This document shows, piece after piece, positions 1 through 7,568 of a stretch of DNA of 8,045 nt; position 1 is the stretch's first letter; every line of letters starts with the position of its first letter. The notes below the pieces were generated by a model. It was given only the letters and a program-made list of their open reading frames with translations. It was not told the DNA's origin and did not search any database. The stretch comes from an uncultured Clostridia bacterium (GTDB lineage: Bacteria; Bacillota; Clostridia; TANB77; CAG-508): assembly GCA_947625075.1 (NCBI GenBank), contig CANQMY010000043.1, positions 1-8,045 of the forward strand, given 5' to 3'. The position numbers and the translations under genes are program-made.

Positions 1-3000
1 ATGGAAGAGATTTGGTGCATACCTATTTTTTTGCAAATTTGTATAATAGAGAAAATAAGACATATTTGCGAAAGAATCTTTATTTCACAAATGGAAAAAT
101 ATAAAGTTGAAAATATGATTAATAGAATAATTGAAAACAAACCGGGAAAAGAAATAAAGATTTCTGTTAATGGTGCATATCCTTTTATTGAATATATGTC
201 ATATAGATTAAAAAGGTATGGAAAGGAAGGAATACCTTATTTAAATGCATTTGAAGAGCAAGTAAATAGAATGGGAATTACAATTACAGATGCTATAAAT
301 AGAGAACATTTTGATATTGCTGTTAGAAAATTATCAATAAAAAATGCAATAACAAGTATAAGAGATTTATCTAGAATAAATATGATTTCAATATTTAAGG
401 AAATAAATGTAGTAGAAAAAATATTAAATAAAGATCCGGCAAATGTTTATCAAAAAATGGATTATTCTAGTAAAGATTATTATAGATCTAAAATTTTAGA
501 AATTGCAAATAAAACAAAAATTTCAGAAATATTTATTGCAGAAGAAATACTAAATTTCTGCGAAGAAAATGAAAAGAAGATTAATAACATAATAAATAAT
601 GGTGATAATGATAATTTAAAAATTAAAAAGAAGTCACATGTTGGTTATTATTTAATTGATGATGGAAGAGATAAGCTTTTAAGTATTTTATTAAATAAAA
701 AATATAAATCGTTATCGAGTAATGATAAAGCAAAAATATATGTATTTTTAATTTATTTTTTTACAATTTTATTTACAATACTTTTATTATGGCCAACAAG
801 ATTTTTATCAATTTTATTATTTATACCTATACAAAATAGTGTAACAAAAATTTTACAATATATTTTAGGAAAGATTGTAAAAAGAAGACAAATTCCTAAG
901 ATTGATTTGCAAAATCAAATTCCAGAAGAATCTTGTACAATGTGTGTTATACCAATGTATTTAAAAAATGCTACAGATGTAAAAGATATTTTTAGAAAAA
1001 TGGAGGTTTATTTTTTAGCGAATAAATCTAAAAATTTATATTTTACTTTGTTAGGAGACTGTACAACCAGTAATAAAGAAAAAGAAAAAAATGATAAAAT
1101 TATTATTCAAGAAGGATTAAAACAATCAAAGATATTAAATGATAAATATGGAGAAATATTCTTTTTTACTTATAGAAAACGTGAATGGTCAAAAAGTGAA
1201 AGATGTTATATGGGATGGGAAAGAAAAAGAGGAATGCTTAACCAATTTAACGAATTTCTTTTAACTGGAAAATCAAAGTTTGAAGTAAATAATTGTAATT
1301 TAAAAAATATCCCAAAGATAAAATATATAATTACAATTGATTCAGATACAAATTTAGTAATGGATAGTGTATTTAAATTAGTTGGAGCAATGAGTCATAT
1401 ATTAAATAAACCTGAAGTAGATAAGATTAAAAATATTGTAATAAAAGGTCATGCTGTAATTCAACCAAGAGTTAATTTAGAAATAGATAGTGGAAGAGAA
1501 ACATTATTTACTAGATTATTTGCAGGAAATGCTGGAACAGATTTTTATTCAACAGCGATTTATGATGTTTATCAAGACACTTTTGGTGAAGGAATATATA
1601 CAGGAAAAGGAATATATGATTTAGATATTTTTAATGAAGTATTACGAGATTCTATTCCGGAAAATAAAGTACTGAGTCACGATCTTCTTGAAGGAAATTT
1701 TTTGAGATGTGGTTTAGCAAATGATATATATTTAATGGACGGGTATCCATCTAATTACAATTCATATAAAATTAGAAAACATAGATGGATAAGAGGAGAT
1801 ATTCAAATATTAGGTTGGTTAAACTCTACATTAAATTTTTTGTCAAAGTATAAAATTTTAGATAATTTAGTTAGAAATTTAAGTGAAGTATTTATATTCT
1901 TTTGCCTTTTTATTGGTATGCTTACGGGAAATATATTTAATATATTAATCACTTTTTTATTACTTGGCACGCAAGCAATTATAGGATTATTGGATTTATT
2001 TATAAATAAAAAATCAGGAGAAAGTCATACTAAAATGTTTACTCCTACATTTTCAGAAGTACAAAAAATAGTATATAAATATTTTTTGGATATAATTTTA
2101 CTTCCAGATACAGCAAATCTTGAATTTAATGCTGTTACAAAAGCAATATATAGATTAAAAGTATCTCATTTAAATTTACTTGAATGGACTACTGCAAAAG
2201 AAGCGGAAAGCACAAAAAATACAAGTTTGAAAGATTGCTATATATCCATGATATTTTCTGTTATTATGGGTATGTTATTTTTGAATTATCCTATTTCTTT
2301 CTTATGGATATTTTCTCCTTTAATAATGTATTTAATGGGAAAAAAGGAAGATAGAGAAACATATAAAATAACAAAACAAAATGAAAAATATTTATTAAGT
2401 ATAGGAAGAAAAACTTGGAATTATTTTAAAGATAACATGACTAATTATTTAATAAATGATAATTATCAAGAAAATAGAAGAAATCCAAGTAGTAAAAGAA
2501 CTTCATCAACTAATATTGGACTTCAAATTTTATCAATTATAGCAAGTTATGATTTAAAATATGAAACAAAAGAATATGTAATAGAACTTTTAGAAAATTT
2601 AATAAAAACTATTGAGGGACTTCCTAAGTGGAATGGACATTTATATAACTGGTACGATACAGAAAAGTTAATTCCTCTTTCTCCTTTGATGGTATCTTCT
2701 GTTGATAGTGGAAACTATGTAGGATATTTATATACTTTGAAACAGTTTTTGATTGAACAAAATGAAGAGAATAAAAAACTGCTTAGTACAGATAAAGTAA
2801 ATAAAAATGAATTTATAAAAAGAATAGAAGATTTAATTTTAAAAGTGGATAAATTAATTAATAATACAGACTTTAGTTTTTTATATGATGAAAAAACAGG
2901 ATTATTTTCAATAGGGTTCAATGTAGAAGAAAATAAATTATATGATTCATATTATGATCTACTGGCGTCCGAATCAAGACAAACAACATTAATTGCTATC

Positions 3001-5247
3001 GCAAAAAAAGATATTCCTAGTAAAAGTTGGAATTTACTTGGTAGAACTCTTACATCCTTAAAAGGACATATTGGACTGATCTCATGGGGAGGAACTGCAT
3101 TTGAATATTTAATGCCTAATTTAATAATTCCAACCTATGATGCTACACTTATTGATGAATCTTGCAAATTATTGATTTTGAGTCAAAAAGAGTATGCATT
3201 AAAACTAGGAGTTCCTTGGGGAATATCTGAAAGTTCTTTTAATTTAAAAGATTTTAATGGAAATTATCAGTATAAAACTTTTGGCATCCCTTGGTTAGGA
3301 CTTAAAAGAGGTCTTTCTTATGATATTGTAGTAAGTCCATATTCAACAGCACTTGCATTAACGGAATGTCCTAAAGATGCAATTTATAATTTTAAAAGAT
3401 TAGAAAAAGAAGGAGCAATTGGAAAATATGGTTTTTATGATGCAATAGATTATACTAATTCTAAGGAAATAATAAAAACATATATGGCACATCATCAAGG
3501 AATGATATTAGCTGCAATTAATAATCAGCTTATGAATAATATTTTTCAAAAGAGATTTATGAAAAATCCTGAAATGCAGGGTATAAAAGTTCTTCTTCAA
3601 GAAACAATGCCAAATAATTTAATTATTACAAAGGAAAAGAAGGAAAAAACTCAAAAAATAAAATATAAATCTTATGATGAATATTATTTTAGAAATACTG
3701 GAGTAAATGTTGTTTCAACCAATAAATATACTTCAGTAACATATCAAAATGGATTTGAGTATAACCAATTTGATGATGTTACACTAACAGATGAAAATAA
3801 TATTTATATAAAAGATATTGATTCCAAAAAAGTTCTTAGTTTAGTTAATACAAAAAAAGAAACAAATTTTACATTGTCATCTAGTGAGTTTATGATAGAT
3901 AATGGAAACATAAGAGCTATGATAGAAAGTAGTATTGCACCAGACTTAGCAGTAGAAGTAAAAGAAATTAAAATACTAAATAAAGGTTTAAATGAGCTTA
4001 ATCTTGAAATTACAAGTTTTGCAAAACCGATTTTAGAAAATAAAAAACAATTTAATGCACATCCAGCATTTGAAAATATGTTTTTAAATTTTGAAAATTT
4101 AGATGATTTTGTAATTGTAAGTAGAAATAAAAGAATGGAAAATGAGAAAATCCCTTATTTTATTACGACTTTATTTTCAGAAGAAGGAAATTTAGAATTT
4201 GAAATTGATAAAGAAAAATTTGTTAATAGAAAAAATTTTAAAATTCCTGATGGAGTAATAAAATCATATCCATTTAATAGTAAAGCTGGTAATGTTATTA
4301 ATCCAATAATAGCTTTAAGAAGGATAATTAGTATAAAACCTAATGAAACAAAAAAATTATATTTAATATCTTCGGCAGATTATAATAAAGATATAGCAAT
4401 AAAAAATCTTGAAGAATATAAAAATATACAAAACTTAGATAGAATTTTTGAGCTATCTAGAGTACAAACAGAAGCGGAAATAAAATATATGGGGCTTAAA
4501 GGTAATGATATAAAGAACTATCAAAAAATGCTAAAGTTTTTATTAATACCTGAGTTGATTTGCGAAAATAAAGATTTAGATATATCAAATGAAAAGATAT
4601 TACAATTAGATATTTCAAATGAAAAAATATGGAAATATGGAATATCTGGGGATTATCCAATTATTGTAGTAAGTATTAAAGATTTTAATGATTATTATGT
4701 GGCGGAAGAAGTGTTAAAAGCTTACGAATTTTTTATCAGTAAGAATATTAAAACAGAAGTTGTTATAATAAGTAAATCAGATATTGAGGATAATATAAAG
4801 AATAGTAATTTTGCAAGATATTTAAATAAAAGAGAAGGGATATTTGTATTAAGTAATTTATCAAGAGAAGAAAAAAGAATATTAGAATTAAGGGCAAACT
4901 TAATTATTGATGCACACAATGGATCTTTAAAAAAGCAAATGGAAGAATTAGATGATAGTATAAGTACAGAAATTTATAATAATTTTATAAGTAATCTAAT
5001 ATCAAATAATACTAGTGTTAAAAATAATTTTGAGGATGTTCAGGATAAAAACTTTATAGAAAATATAGTTAAGATTAAAGACCTAAAATTATTTAACGGT
5101 TATGGAGGTTTTAAAGATGATGGGTCAGAATATTGGATTATTCAAAATAGTGACAAAAAGTTACCGCTAGCATGGTCAAATGTTTTAGCAAATGAAAACT
5201 TTGGATCAGTTGTTACAGATTCTCTTCGGAGGATTTATTTGGTATAA
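1..5247 (+). CDS. ndvB: Cyclic glucan synthase, frame-1 segment: GT84 transferase, cyclisation domain, first GH94-like sandwich
   Basis: Residue numbers count from base 1. Residues 1-240 are a mostly helical N-terminal region. Hydrophobic segments lie at about 246-264 and 267-281. The GT84 domain spans about 310-610. It shows DSDT at 447-450 (nucleotide-sugar/metal site), GEGIYTGKGIYDLD near 530-543, LSHDLLEG with H560-D561, and the R595-W-I-R-G-D600-I-Q602 motif of processive transferases. Further membrane segments lie at about 627-666 and 747-779. The glycoamylase-like domain follows (about 840-1205), with GHLYNWYDT, SYYDLLASESR near 983-993, VPWGISES, and MAHHQGM at 1162-1168. In this family this middle domain is thought to close the ring. 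A GH94-type beta-sandwich (about 1225-1450) and a linker domain with KYGISGDYPIIV precede LPLAWSNVLANENFG at 1721-1735. Without a frame change, translation ends at TAA 5245-5247 after six codons that do not match the family, beginning at CGG. That product would keep the transferase and cyclase but lack the phosphorylase core. Confidence 0.9.
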   Translation: MEEIWCIPIFLQICIIEKIRHICERIFISQMEKYKVENMINRIIENKPGKEIKISVNGAYPFIEYMSYRLKRYGKEGIPYLNAFEEQVNRMGITITDAINREHFDIAVRKLSIKNAITSIRDLSRINMISIFKEINVVEKILNKDPANVYQKMDYSSKDYYRSKILEIANKTKISEIFIAEEILNFCEENEKKINNIINNGDNDNLKIKKKSHVGYYLIDDGRDKLLSILLNKKYKSLSSNDKAKIYVFLIYFFTILFTILLLWPTRFLSILLFIPIQNSVTKILQYILGKIVKRRQIPKIDLQNQIPEESCTMCVIPMYLKNATDVKDIFRKMEVYFLANKSKNLYFTLLGDCTTSNKEKEKNDKIIIQEGLKQSKILNDKYGEIFFFTYRKREWSKSERCYMGWERKRGMLNQFNEFLLTGKSKFEVNNCNLKNIPKIKYIITIDSDTNLVMDSVFKLVGAMSHILNKPEVDKIKNIVIKGHAVIQPRVNLEIDSGRETLFTRLFAGNAGTDFYSTAIYDVYQDTFGEGIYTGKGIYDLDIFNEVLRDSIPENKVLSHDLLEGNFLRCGLANDIYLMDGYPSNYNSYKIRKHRWIRGDIQILGWLNSTLNFLSKYKILDNLVRNLSEVFIFFCLFIGMLTGNIFNILITFLLLGTQAIIGLLDLFINKKSGESHTKMFTPTFSEVQKIVYKYFLDIILLPDTANLEFNAVTKAIYRLKVSHLNLLEWTTAKEAESTKNTSLKDCYISMIFSVIMGMLFLNYPISFLWIFSPLIMYLMGKKEDRETYKITKQNEKYLLSIGRKTWNYFKDNMTNYLINDNYQENRRNPSSKRTSSTNIGLQILSIIASYDLKYETKEYVIELLENLIKTIEGLPKWNGHLYNWYDTEKLIPLSPLMVSSVDSGNYVGYLYTLKQFLIEQNEENKKLLSTDKVNKNEFIKRIEDLILKVDKLINNTDFSFLYDEKTGLFSIGFNVEENKLYDSYYDLLASESRQTTLIAIAKKDIPSKSWNLLGRTLTSLKGHIGLISWGGTAFEYLMPNLIIPTYDATLIDESCKLLILSQKEYALKLGVPWGISESSFNLKDFNGNYQYKTFGIPWLGLKRGLSYDIVVSPYSTALALTECPKDAIYNFKRLEKEGAIGKYGFYDAIDYTNSKEIIKTYMAHHQGMILAAINNQLMNNIFQKRFMKNPEMQGIKVLLQETMPNNLIITKEKKEKTQKIKYKSYDEYYFRNTGVNVVSTNKYTSVTYQNGFEYNQFDDVTLTDENNIYIKDIDSKKVLSLVNTKKETNFTLSSSEFMIDNGNIRAMIESSIAPDLAVEVKEIKILNKGLNELNLEITSFAKPILENKKQFNAHPAFENMFLNFENLDDFVIVSRNKRMENEKIPYFITTLFSEEGNLEFEIDKEKFVNRKNFKIPDGVIKSYPFNSKAGNVINPIIALRRIISIKPNETKKLYLISSADYNKDIAIKNLEEYKNIQNLDRIFELSRVQTEAEIKYMGLKGNDIKNYQKMLKFLLIPELICENKDLDISNEKILQLDISNEKIWKYGISGDYPIIVVSIKDFNDYYVAEEVLKAYEFFISKNIKTEVVIISKSDIEDNIKNSNFARYLNKREGIFVLSNLSREEKRILELRANLIIDAHNGSLKKQMEELDDSISTEIYNNFISNLISNNTSVKNNFEDVQDKNFIENIVKIKDLKLFNGYGGFKDDGSEYWIIQNSDKKLPLAWSNVLANENFGSVVTDSLRRIYLV

Positions 5248-7472
5248 AAATAGTAGAACAAATAGAATTACTTGCTTTTCAAATGATAGCTATATGGATA
5301 AAGAGCACGAAAGATTTATCTTTAGTCTTTATAATTATATAAATAGTCAAAGTAACTATACTGCAAAAAAGAATAAGAAAATAGAAAAAAGTTGGAATTT
5401 AACATTAAATAGTGAGCAAAATGAAGGAAATTATATAACTTGTTTTGGATTAGGATATGTTAAATATTTTTTAAATAATGAAATTTATCAAGAGTGTACG
5501 CAATATATTCCTATAAATGATAGTTTAAAAATAAGTATATTCAAACTAAAGAATAATTTAAATCATAGAATTTCTTTAAAATTAAAATATGAATTAGATT
5601 TGCAAATTGGAGAAGATGAAGAGAATAAAAGGTTTGTTGTTAAATTATATAAAGAAAGCTTGAATATGAATTTATATAAAAATATAAAAACGTCCTCTAG
5701 TTATGTTTATGTTACTAGTAATGAAAAAATTAATGAATTAAATGAGTTAGAAATTAATTTAGATAAAGATGAAGAAAAGGAAGTTATATTTATTGTTGGA
5801 TGTGAAGAAATTGAAGAAGAATGTTTAGATAAAGCAACTAAATATATAGCTAAGTATAAAGAAGAATTTGAAAATGTTAAAAAATATTGGAAAGATAAAA
5901 CTGGAAAAATCAAATCAAATACACCTTTAAAATCATTTGATTTTTTGCAAAATAATTGGCTTGTATATCAAACTTTAGCTTCTAGAATTTTATCTAAGAG
6001 TGCATTTTATCAGGCAAGTCGGAGGGTATGGTTTTAGGGATCAGCTTCAAGATGGACTTGGAATGAAATATGTTGATATTAGTTATTTAAAAGATCAAAT
6101 TCTATTATGTTGTATGCATCAATTTTTTGAGGGTGATGTAGAGCATTGGTGGCATGAAGATTCAAAACTTGGAATTAGAACAAGATTTTCAGATGATTTA
6201 TTGTGGCTTCCTTATGCTGTAATAGAATATATTAATTTTACAGGTGATTATAGTATATTAAACTATGAAGAAAAATATTTAAAAGCAGAACAGTTAAAAG
6301 AATATGAGGAAGATAGAGTTAATATATATGATGAATATGAAGATAAAGGAACAGTATTTGAGCATTGCATTAAAGCAATAGAGCATGCTTCTAGATTTGG
6401 AAAAAATGGACTGCCACTTATTAAATCTGGAGATTGGAATGATGGTATGAATTTAGTGGGAAAAAGAGAAATAGGTGAAAGTGTATGGCTTGGATTTTTC
6501 TTATATGATATTTTGAATAAATTTTTACCATTAGTAGAGTATGAATCAAAATTTGCAAAACAGCAAATTATAAGTAAAGATATGGCAATTAGTATAAATG
6601 ATAATCATGAAAGAAAGGATGCCAATGCTCAATATATTCAAGATATAAATATTATTAATTATGAGGAAATAAAAGAAAAATTTTATAAGAATATTCAAAA
6701 TTTAAAAAAATCCCTTAATGATATAGCATGGGATGGAAGATGGTATAAAAGAGCTATTGATGATGAAGGAAAAGAAGTAGGATCAATTAAAGAAGAAGAA
6801 TGTAAGATTGATAGTATTTCTCAAAGTTGGGCGATTATTTCTAATTGTGCTGATAATGATAAAAAATATATATGTTTAGAAAGTGCAGAAAATTATTTAA
6901 TAGATAATGAAAATAATTTGGTAAGATTATTAACACCAGCATTAGAAAAAAGAAATTTAGGATATATTTCATCTTATGCAAAAGGATTAAGAGAAAATGG
7001 TGGTCAATATACGCATGCTGCGATTTGGTTAATAATTGCAGAAGCTATAATGGGATTTAATGAAAAGGCATTTAATATTTATAAAAAAATAAATCCTATT
7101 GAACATTCTCTTACTTTAGAAAATGCAGATAAATATAAAGTTGAACCATATGTTGTTGAAGCGGATATTTGTTCAGAAGGAGTTTTATCCGGCAGAGGTG
7201 GTTGGACATGGTATACAGGGTCAAGTTCATGGTTGTATAAAACTCAAATAGAATATATTTTAGGAATAAAAATTAGTAAAGGAATAATGAAAATTGAACC
7301 ACAAGTTCCAGAAAGCTGGGAAGAATTTGATGTTAATTTTAAATATTTTAATTCGGAGTATAACATTAAATATAAAAAGAGAAAAATAAAAAAAATGTTA
7401 TTAAATGGAGAGAAAGTTAATGAAATAATACTTCAAAAAAATGGAAAATATAGTGTTATAGTTTATTTTTAA
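1..7472 (+). CDS. ndvB: Cyclic beta-1,2-glucan synthase (GT84 + cyclisation domain + GH94), 5'-truncated by window, two internal +1 frame changes
   Basis: Joining frame 1 (1-5226), frame 2 (5228-6019) and frame 3 (6021-7469), with one C skipped at 5227 and one at 6020, gives about 2489 residues that match the NdvB/ChvB/Cgs family from end to end. The enzyme is an inner-membrane protein that builds, cyclises and length-trims beta-1,2-glucan from UDP-glucose. The ATG at position 1 is not the start. The first residues (EEIWCIPIFLQICIIEKIR) match an internal family segment of the type LGELWAIPIMLRLALIENLR, so the true start and perhaps 150-250 residues lie upstream (inference from family length of about 2800). 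All motifs I can recall for the three catalytic parts are present. The gene appears to stand alone here: no ChvA/NdvA-type exporter is in the window, and the next gene follows after 96 bases. Family assignment is very secure; how the full-length chain is made is the open question. Confidence 0.92.
4576..4635 (+). repeat. Imperfect 30-base tandem duplication inside the synthase gene
   Basis: Two adjacent 30-base units each encode LDISNEKI, followed by LQ in the first copy and WK in the second. The first 24 bases agree at 22 positions, and the differences are third-position silent changes. The repeat keeps the frame. It sits just before the conserved GISGDYPI segment of the linker domain, in a place where family members vary in length, so it is probably a tolerated local duplication. 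Confidence 0.75.
5221..5247 (+). other. +1 frameshift site 1, CTT CGG A in GH94 entry motif
   Basis: Frame 1 reads TCT CTT CGG AGG and then stops at TAA 5245. Skipping C5227 continues as CTT GGA GGA TTT. This gives VVTDSLGGFIW, which aligns without gaps to the family pattern VVSESGGGYTW. CTT followed by a rare arginine codon resembles known +1 sites: yeast Ty1 uses CUU-AGG-C, and E. coli prfB slips on CUU. A Leu tRNA on CUU can re-pair on UUC after a one-base slip. I see no Shine-Dalgarno-like stimulator just upstream and no strong downstream hairpin. A real one-base insertion or a sequencing error is the alternative. Confidence 0.72.
5228..6037 (+). CDS. ndvB: Cyclic glucan synthase, frame-2 segment: second GH94 beta-sandwich and linker helices
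   Basis: This is the continuation of the same protein in frame 2. Homology starts at GGA 5228 (GGFIWYKNSRTNRITCFSND), which matches the GGGYTWxENSRENRLTPWSND region that opens the GH94 phosphorylase module. The segment encodes the beta-sandwich, including YITCFGLGYVKYF and a stretch of alternating strands. It ends with the linker helix FLQNNWLVYQTLASRILSKSAFYQAS, which leads into the catalytic barrel. An ATG at 5192 opens this frame earlier, but the bases 5192-5227 encode the conserved VLANENFG stretch in frame 1 and there is no Shine-Dalgarno before that ATG. I therefore reject it as an independent start. Without a second frame change the frame ends at TAG 6035-6037, five codons after CGG 6020. 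It has no catalytic residues of its own and makes sense only as the middle of the longer chain. Confidence 0.85.
   Translation, partial: GGFIWYKNSRTNRITCFSNDSYMDKEHERFIFSLYNYINSQSNYTAKKNKKIEKSWNLTLNSEQNEGNYITCFGLGYVKYFLNNEIYQECTQYIPINDSLKISIFKLKNNLNHRISLKLKYELDLQIGEDEENKRFVVKLYKESLNMNLYKNIKTSSSYVYVTSNEKINELNELEINLDKDEEKEVIFIVGCEEIEEECLDKATKYIAKYKEEFENVKKYWKDKTGKIKSNTPLKSFDFLQNNWLVYQTLASRILSKSAFYQASRRVWF
6014..6037 (+). other. +1 frameshift site 2, AGT CGG A at start of GH94 barrel
   Basis: Frame 2 reads GCA AGT CGG AGG GTA TGG TTT TAG. Skipping C6020 gives GCA AGT GGA GGG TAT GGT. The result is QASGGYGFRDQLQD, with the same length as the family's QAGGAFGFRDQLQD. The heptamer TCGGAGG is identical to that at site 1. 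Here the codon before CGG is AGT, whose tRNA would pair poorly after slipping to GTC. The shared CGG AGG is therefore a better candidate for the cause than the preceding codon. A short AGG (6012-6014) lies two bases upstream of AGT, placed roughly like the prfB stimulator but weak. Confidence 0.72.
6021..7472 (+). CDS. ndvB: Cyclic glucan synthase, frame-3 segment: GH94 catalytic barrel and C-terminal domain
   Basis: This is the C-terminal part of the synthase in frame 3, beginning GGYGFRDQLQD, where the family has GGAFGFRDQLQD. It carries the GH94 (alpha/alpha)6 barrel: EGDVEHWWHED (HWWH at 6144-6155), RTRFSDDLLWLPY from 6177, TVFEHCIKAIEHA, GDWNDGMN at 6429-6452 (the motif that holds the catalytic acid Asp), ENGGQYTHAAIW from about 6993, KVEPYVVEADI, and GRGGWTWYTGS at 7191-7223. 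It ends with a short beta-rich cap and TAA 7470-7472. In characterised family members this module phosphorolyses beta-1,2-linked glucan chains and limits product length. The open frame begins at GTG 6000, but that start would precede the family match by only a few off-frame residues and has no ribosome binding site. The next ATG in frame (6063) would remove the conserved FRDQLQD. Separate translation therefore looks unlikely. Confidence 0.88.
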   Translation, partial: GGYGFRDQLQDGLGMKYVDISYLKDQILLCCMHQFFEGDVEHWWHEDSKLGIRTRFSDDLLWLPYAVIEYINFTGDYSILNYEEKYLKAEQLKEYEEDRVNIYDEYEDKGTVFEHCIKAIEHASRFGKNGLPLIKSGDWNDGMNLVGKREIGESVWLGFFLYDILNKFLPLVEYESKFAKQQIISKDMAISINDNHERKDANAQYIQDINIINYEEIKEKFYKNIQNLKKSLNDIAWDGRWYKRAIDDEGKEVGSIKEEECKIDSISQSWAIISNCADNDKKYICLESAENYLIDNENNLVRLLTPALEKRNLGYISSYAKGLRENGGQYTHAAIWLIIAEAIMGFNEKAFNIYKKINPIEHSLTLENADKYKVEPYVVEADICSEGVLSGRGGWTWYTGSSSWLYKTQIEYILGIKISKGIMKIEPQVPESWEEFDVNFKYFNSEYNIKYKKRKIKKMLLNGEKVNEIILQKNGKYSVIVYF

Positions 7473-7479
7473 TAGAAAT

Positions 7480-7535
7480 TTGTTATATATGTAAAAAAAA
7501 TGTAATAAAAAAGTGCTTGAAAAAAATATTATAAT
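7480..7535 (+). promoter_or_regulatory. Probable promoter region for the cohesin-like gene
   Basis: The 96-base gap between the two genes contains a perfect TATAAT at 7530-7535, 33 bases before the next start codon. No good -35 lies 16-18 bases before it (the stretch there is poly-A). TTGAAA at 7517-7522 is too close, at 7 bases. A second, weaker pair is TTGTTA 7480-7485 with TAATAA 7503-7508 at 17-base spacing. In DNA this AT-rich such matches arise easily, so the exact promoter is uncertain. I see no hairpin plus U-tract terminator for the upstream gene, so some read-through is possible. Confidence 0.35.
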
Positions 7536-7556
7536 ATGAGAAAATAAAAACTAATT

Positions 7557-7563
7557 AAGGTGG
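7557..7563 (+). promoter_or_regulatory. Ribosome binding site AAGGTGG
   Basis: AAGGTGG lies 5 bases before ATG 7569 and is a close match to the Shine-Dalgarno consensus AAGGAGG. It fixes the start of the cohesin-like gene and shows what a real initiation site looks like in this genome. The internal starts proposed for the synthase frames 2 and 3 have no comparable site. Confidence 0.8.
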
Positions 7564-7568
7564 TAAAA

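Noticed and set aside
1..3. ATG at the first base as the true start of the synthase
   Set aside because: The encoded residues match an internal helical segment of the family, so the gene begins upstream of the window.
2715..2921. Minus-strand open frames (2715-2921, 4722-4919, 5707-5913)
   Set aside because: They are short, low-complexity hydrophobic shadows of conserved coding sequence on the + strand, with no supporting start signals.
5192..5227. ATG 5192 as an independent start for a separate frame-2 protein
   Set aside because: These bases encode the conserved VLANENFG segment in frame 1, no Shine-Dalgarno precedes the ATG, and family homology in frame 2 starts only at 5228.
5228..5241. 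GGAGG in site 1 as an internal ribosome binding site (TTG at 5239)
   Set aside because: The TTG is in frame 1 and runs straight into the TAA at 5245, so it would not translate the downstream frame.
6021..6030. GGAGG in site 2 as an internal ribosome binding site (ATG at 6028)
   Set aside because: The ATG is in frame 1, not in the frame-3 coding continuation, and its spacing is very short. It cannot express the GH94 barrel.
5221..6037. Transcriptional slippage as the cause of the frame changes
   Set aside because: Neither site has a homopolymer run of the length usually required, although long A runs exist elsewhere in the gene without any frame change.
1..7472. Ordinary pseudogene
   Set aside because: Apart from the two single-base frame changes at an identical motif there are no stops, deletions or lost catalytic motifs over about 2489 residues. 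Very recent decay cannot be fully excluded.
7473..7500. Rho-independent terminator after the synthase
   Set aside because: The region has TA-rich short palindromes and an A run on the coding strand but no stable stem followed by a T tract.
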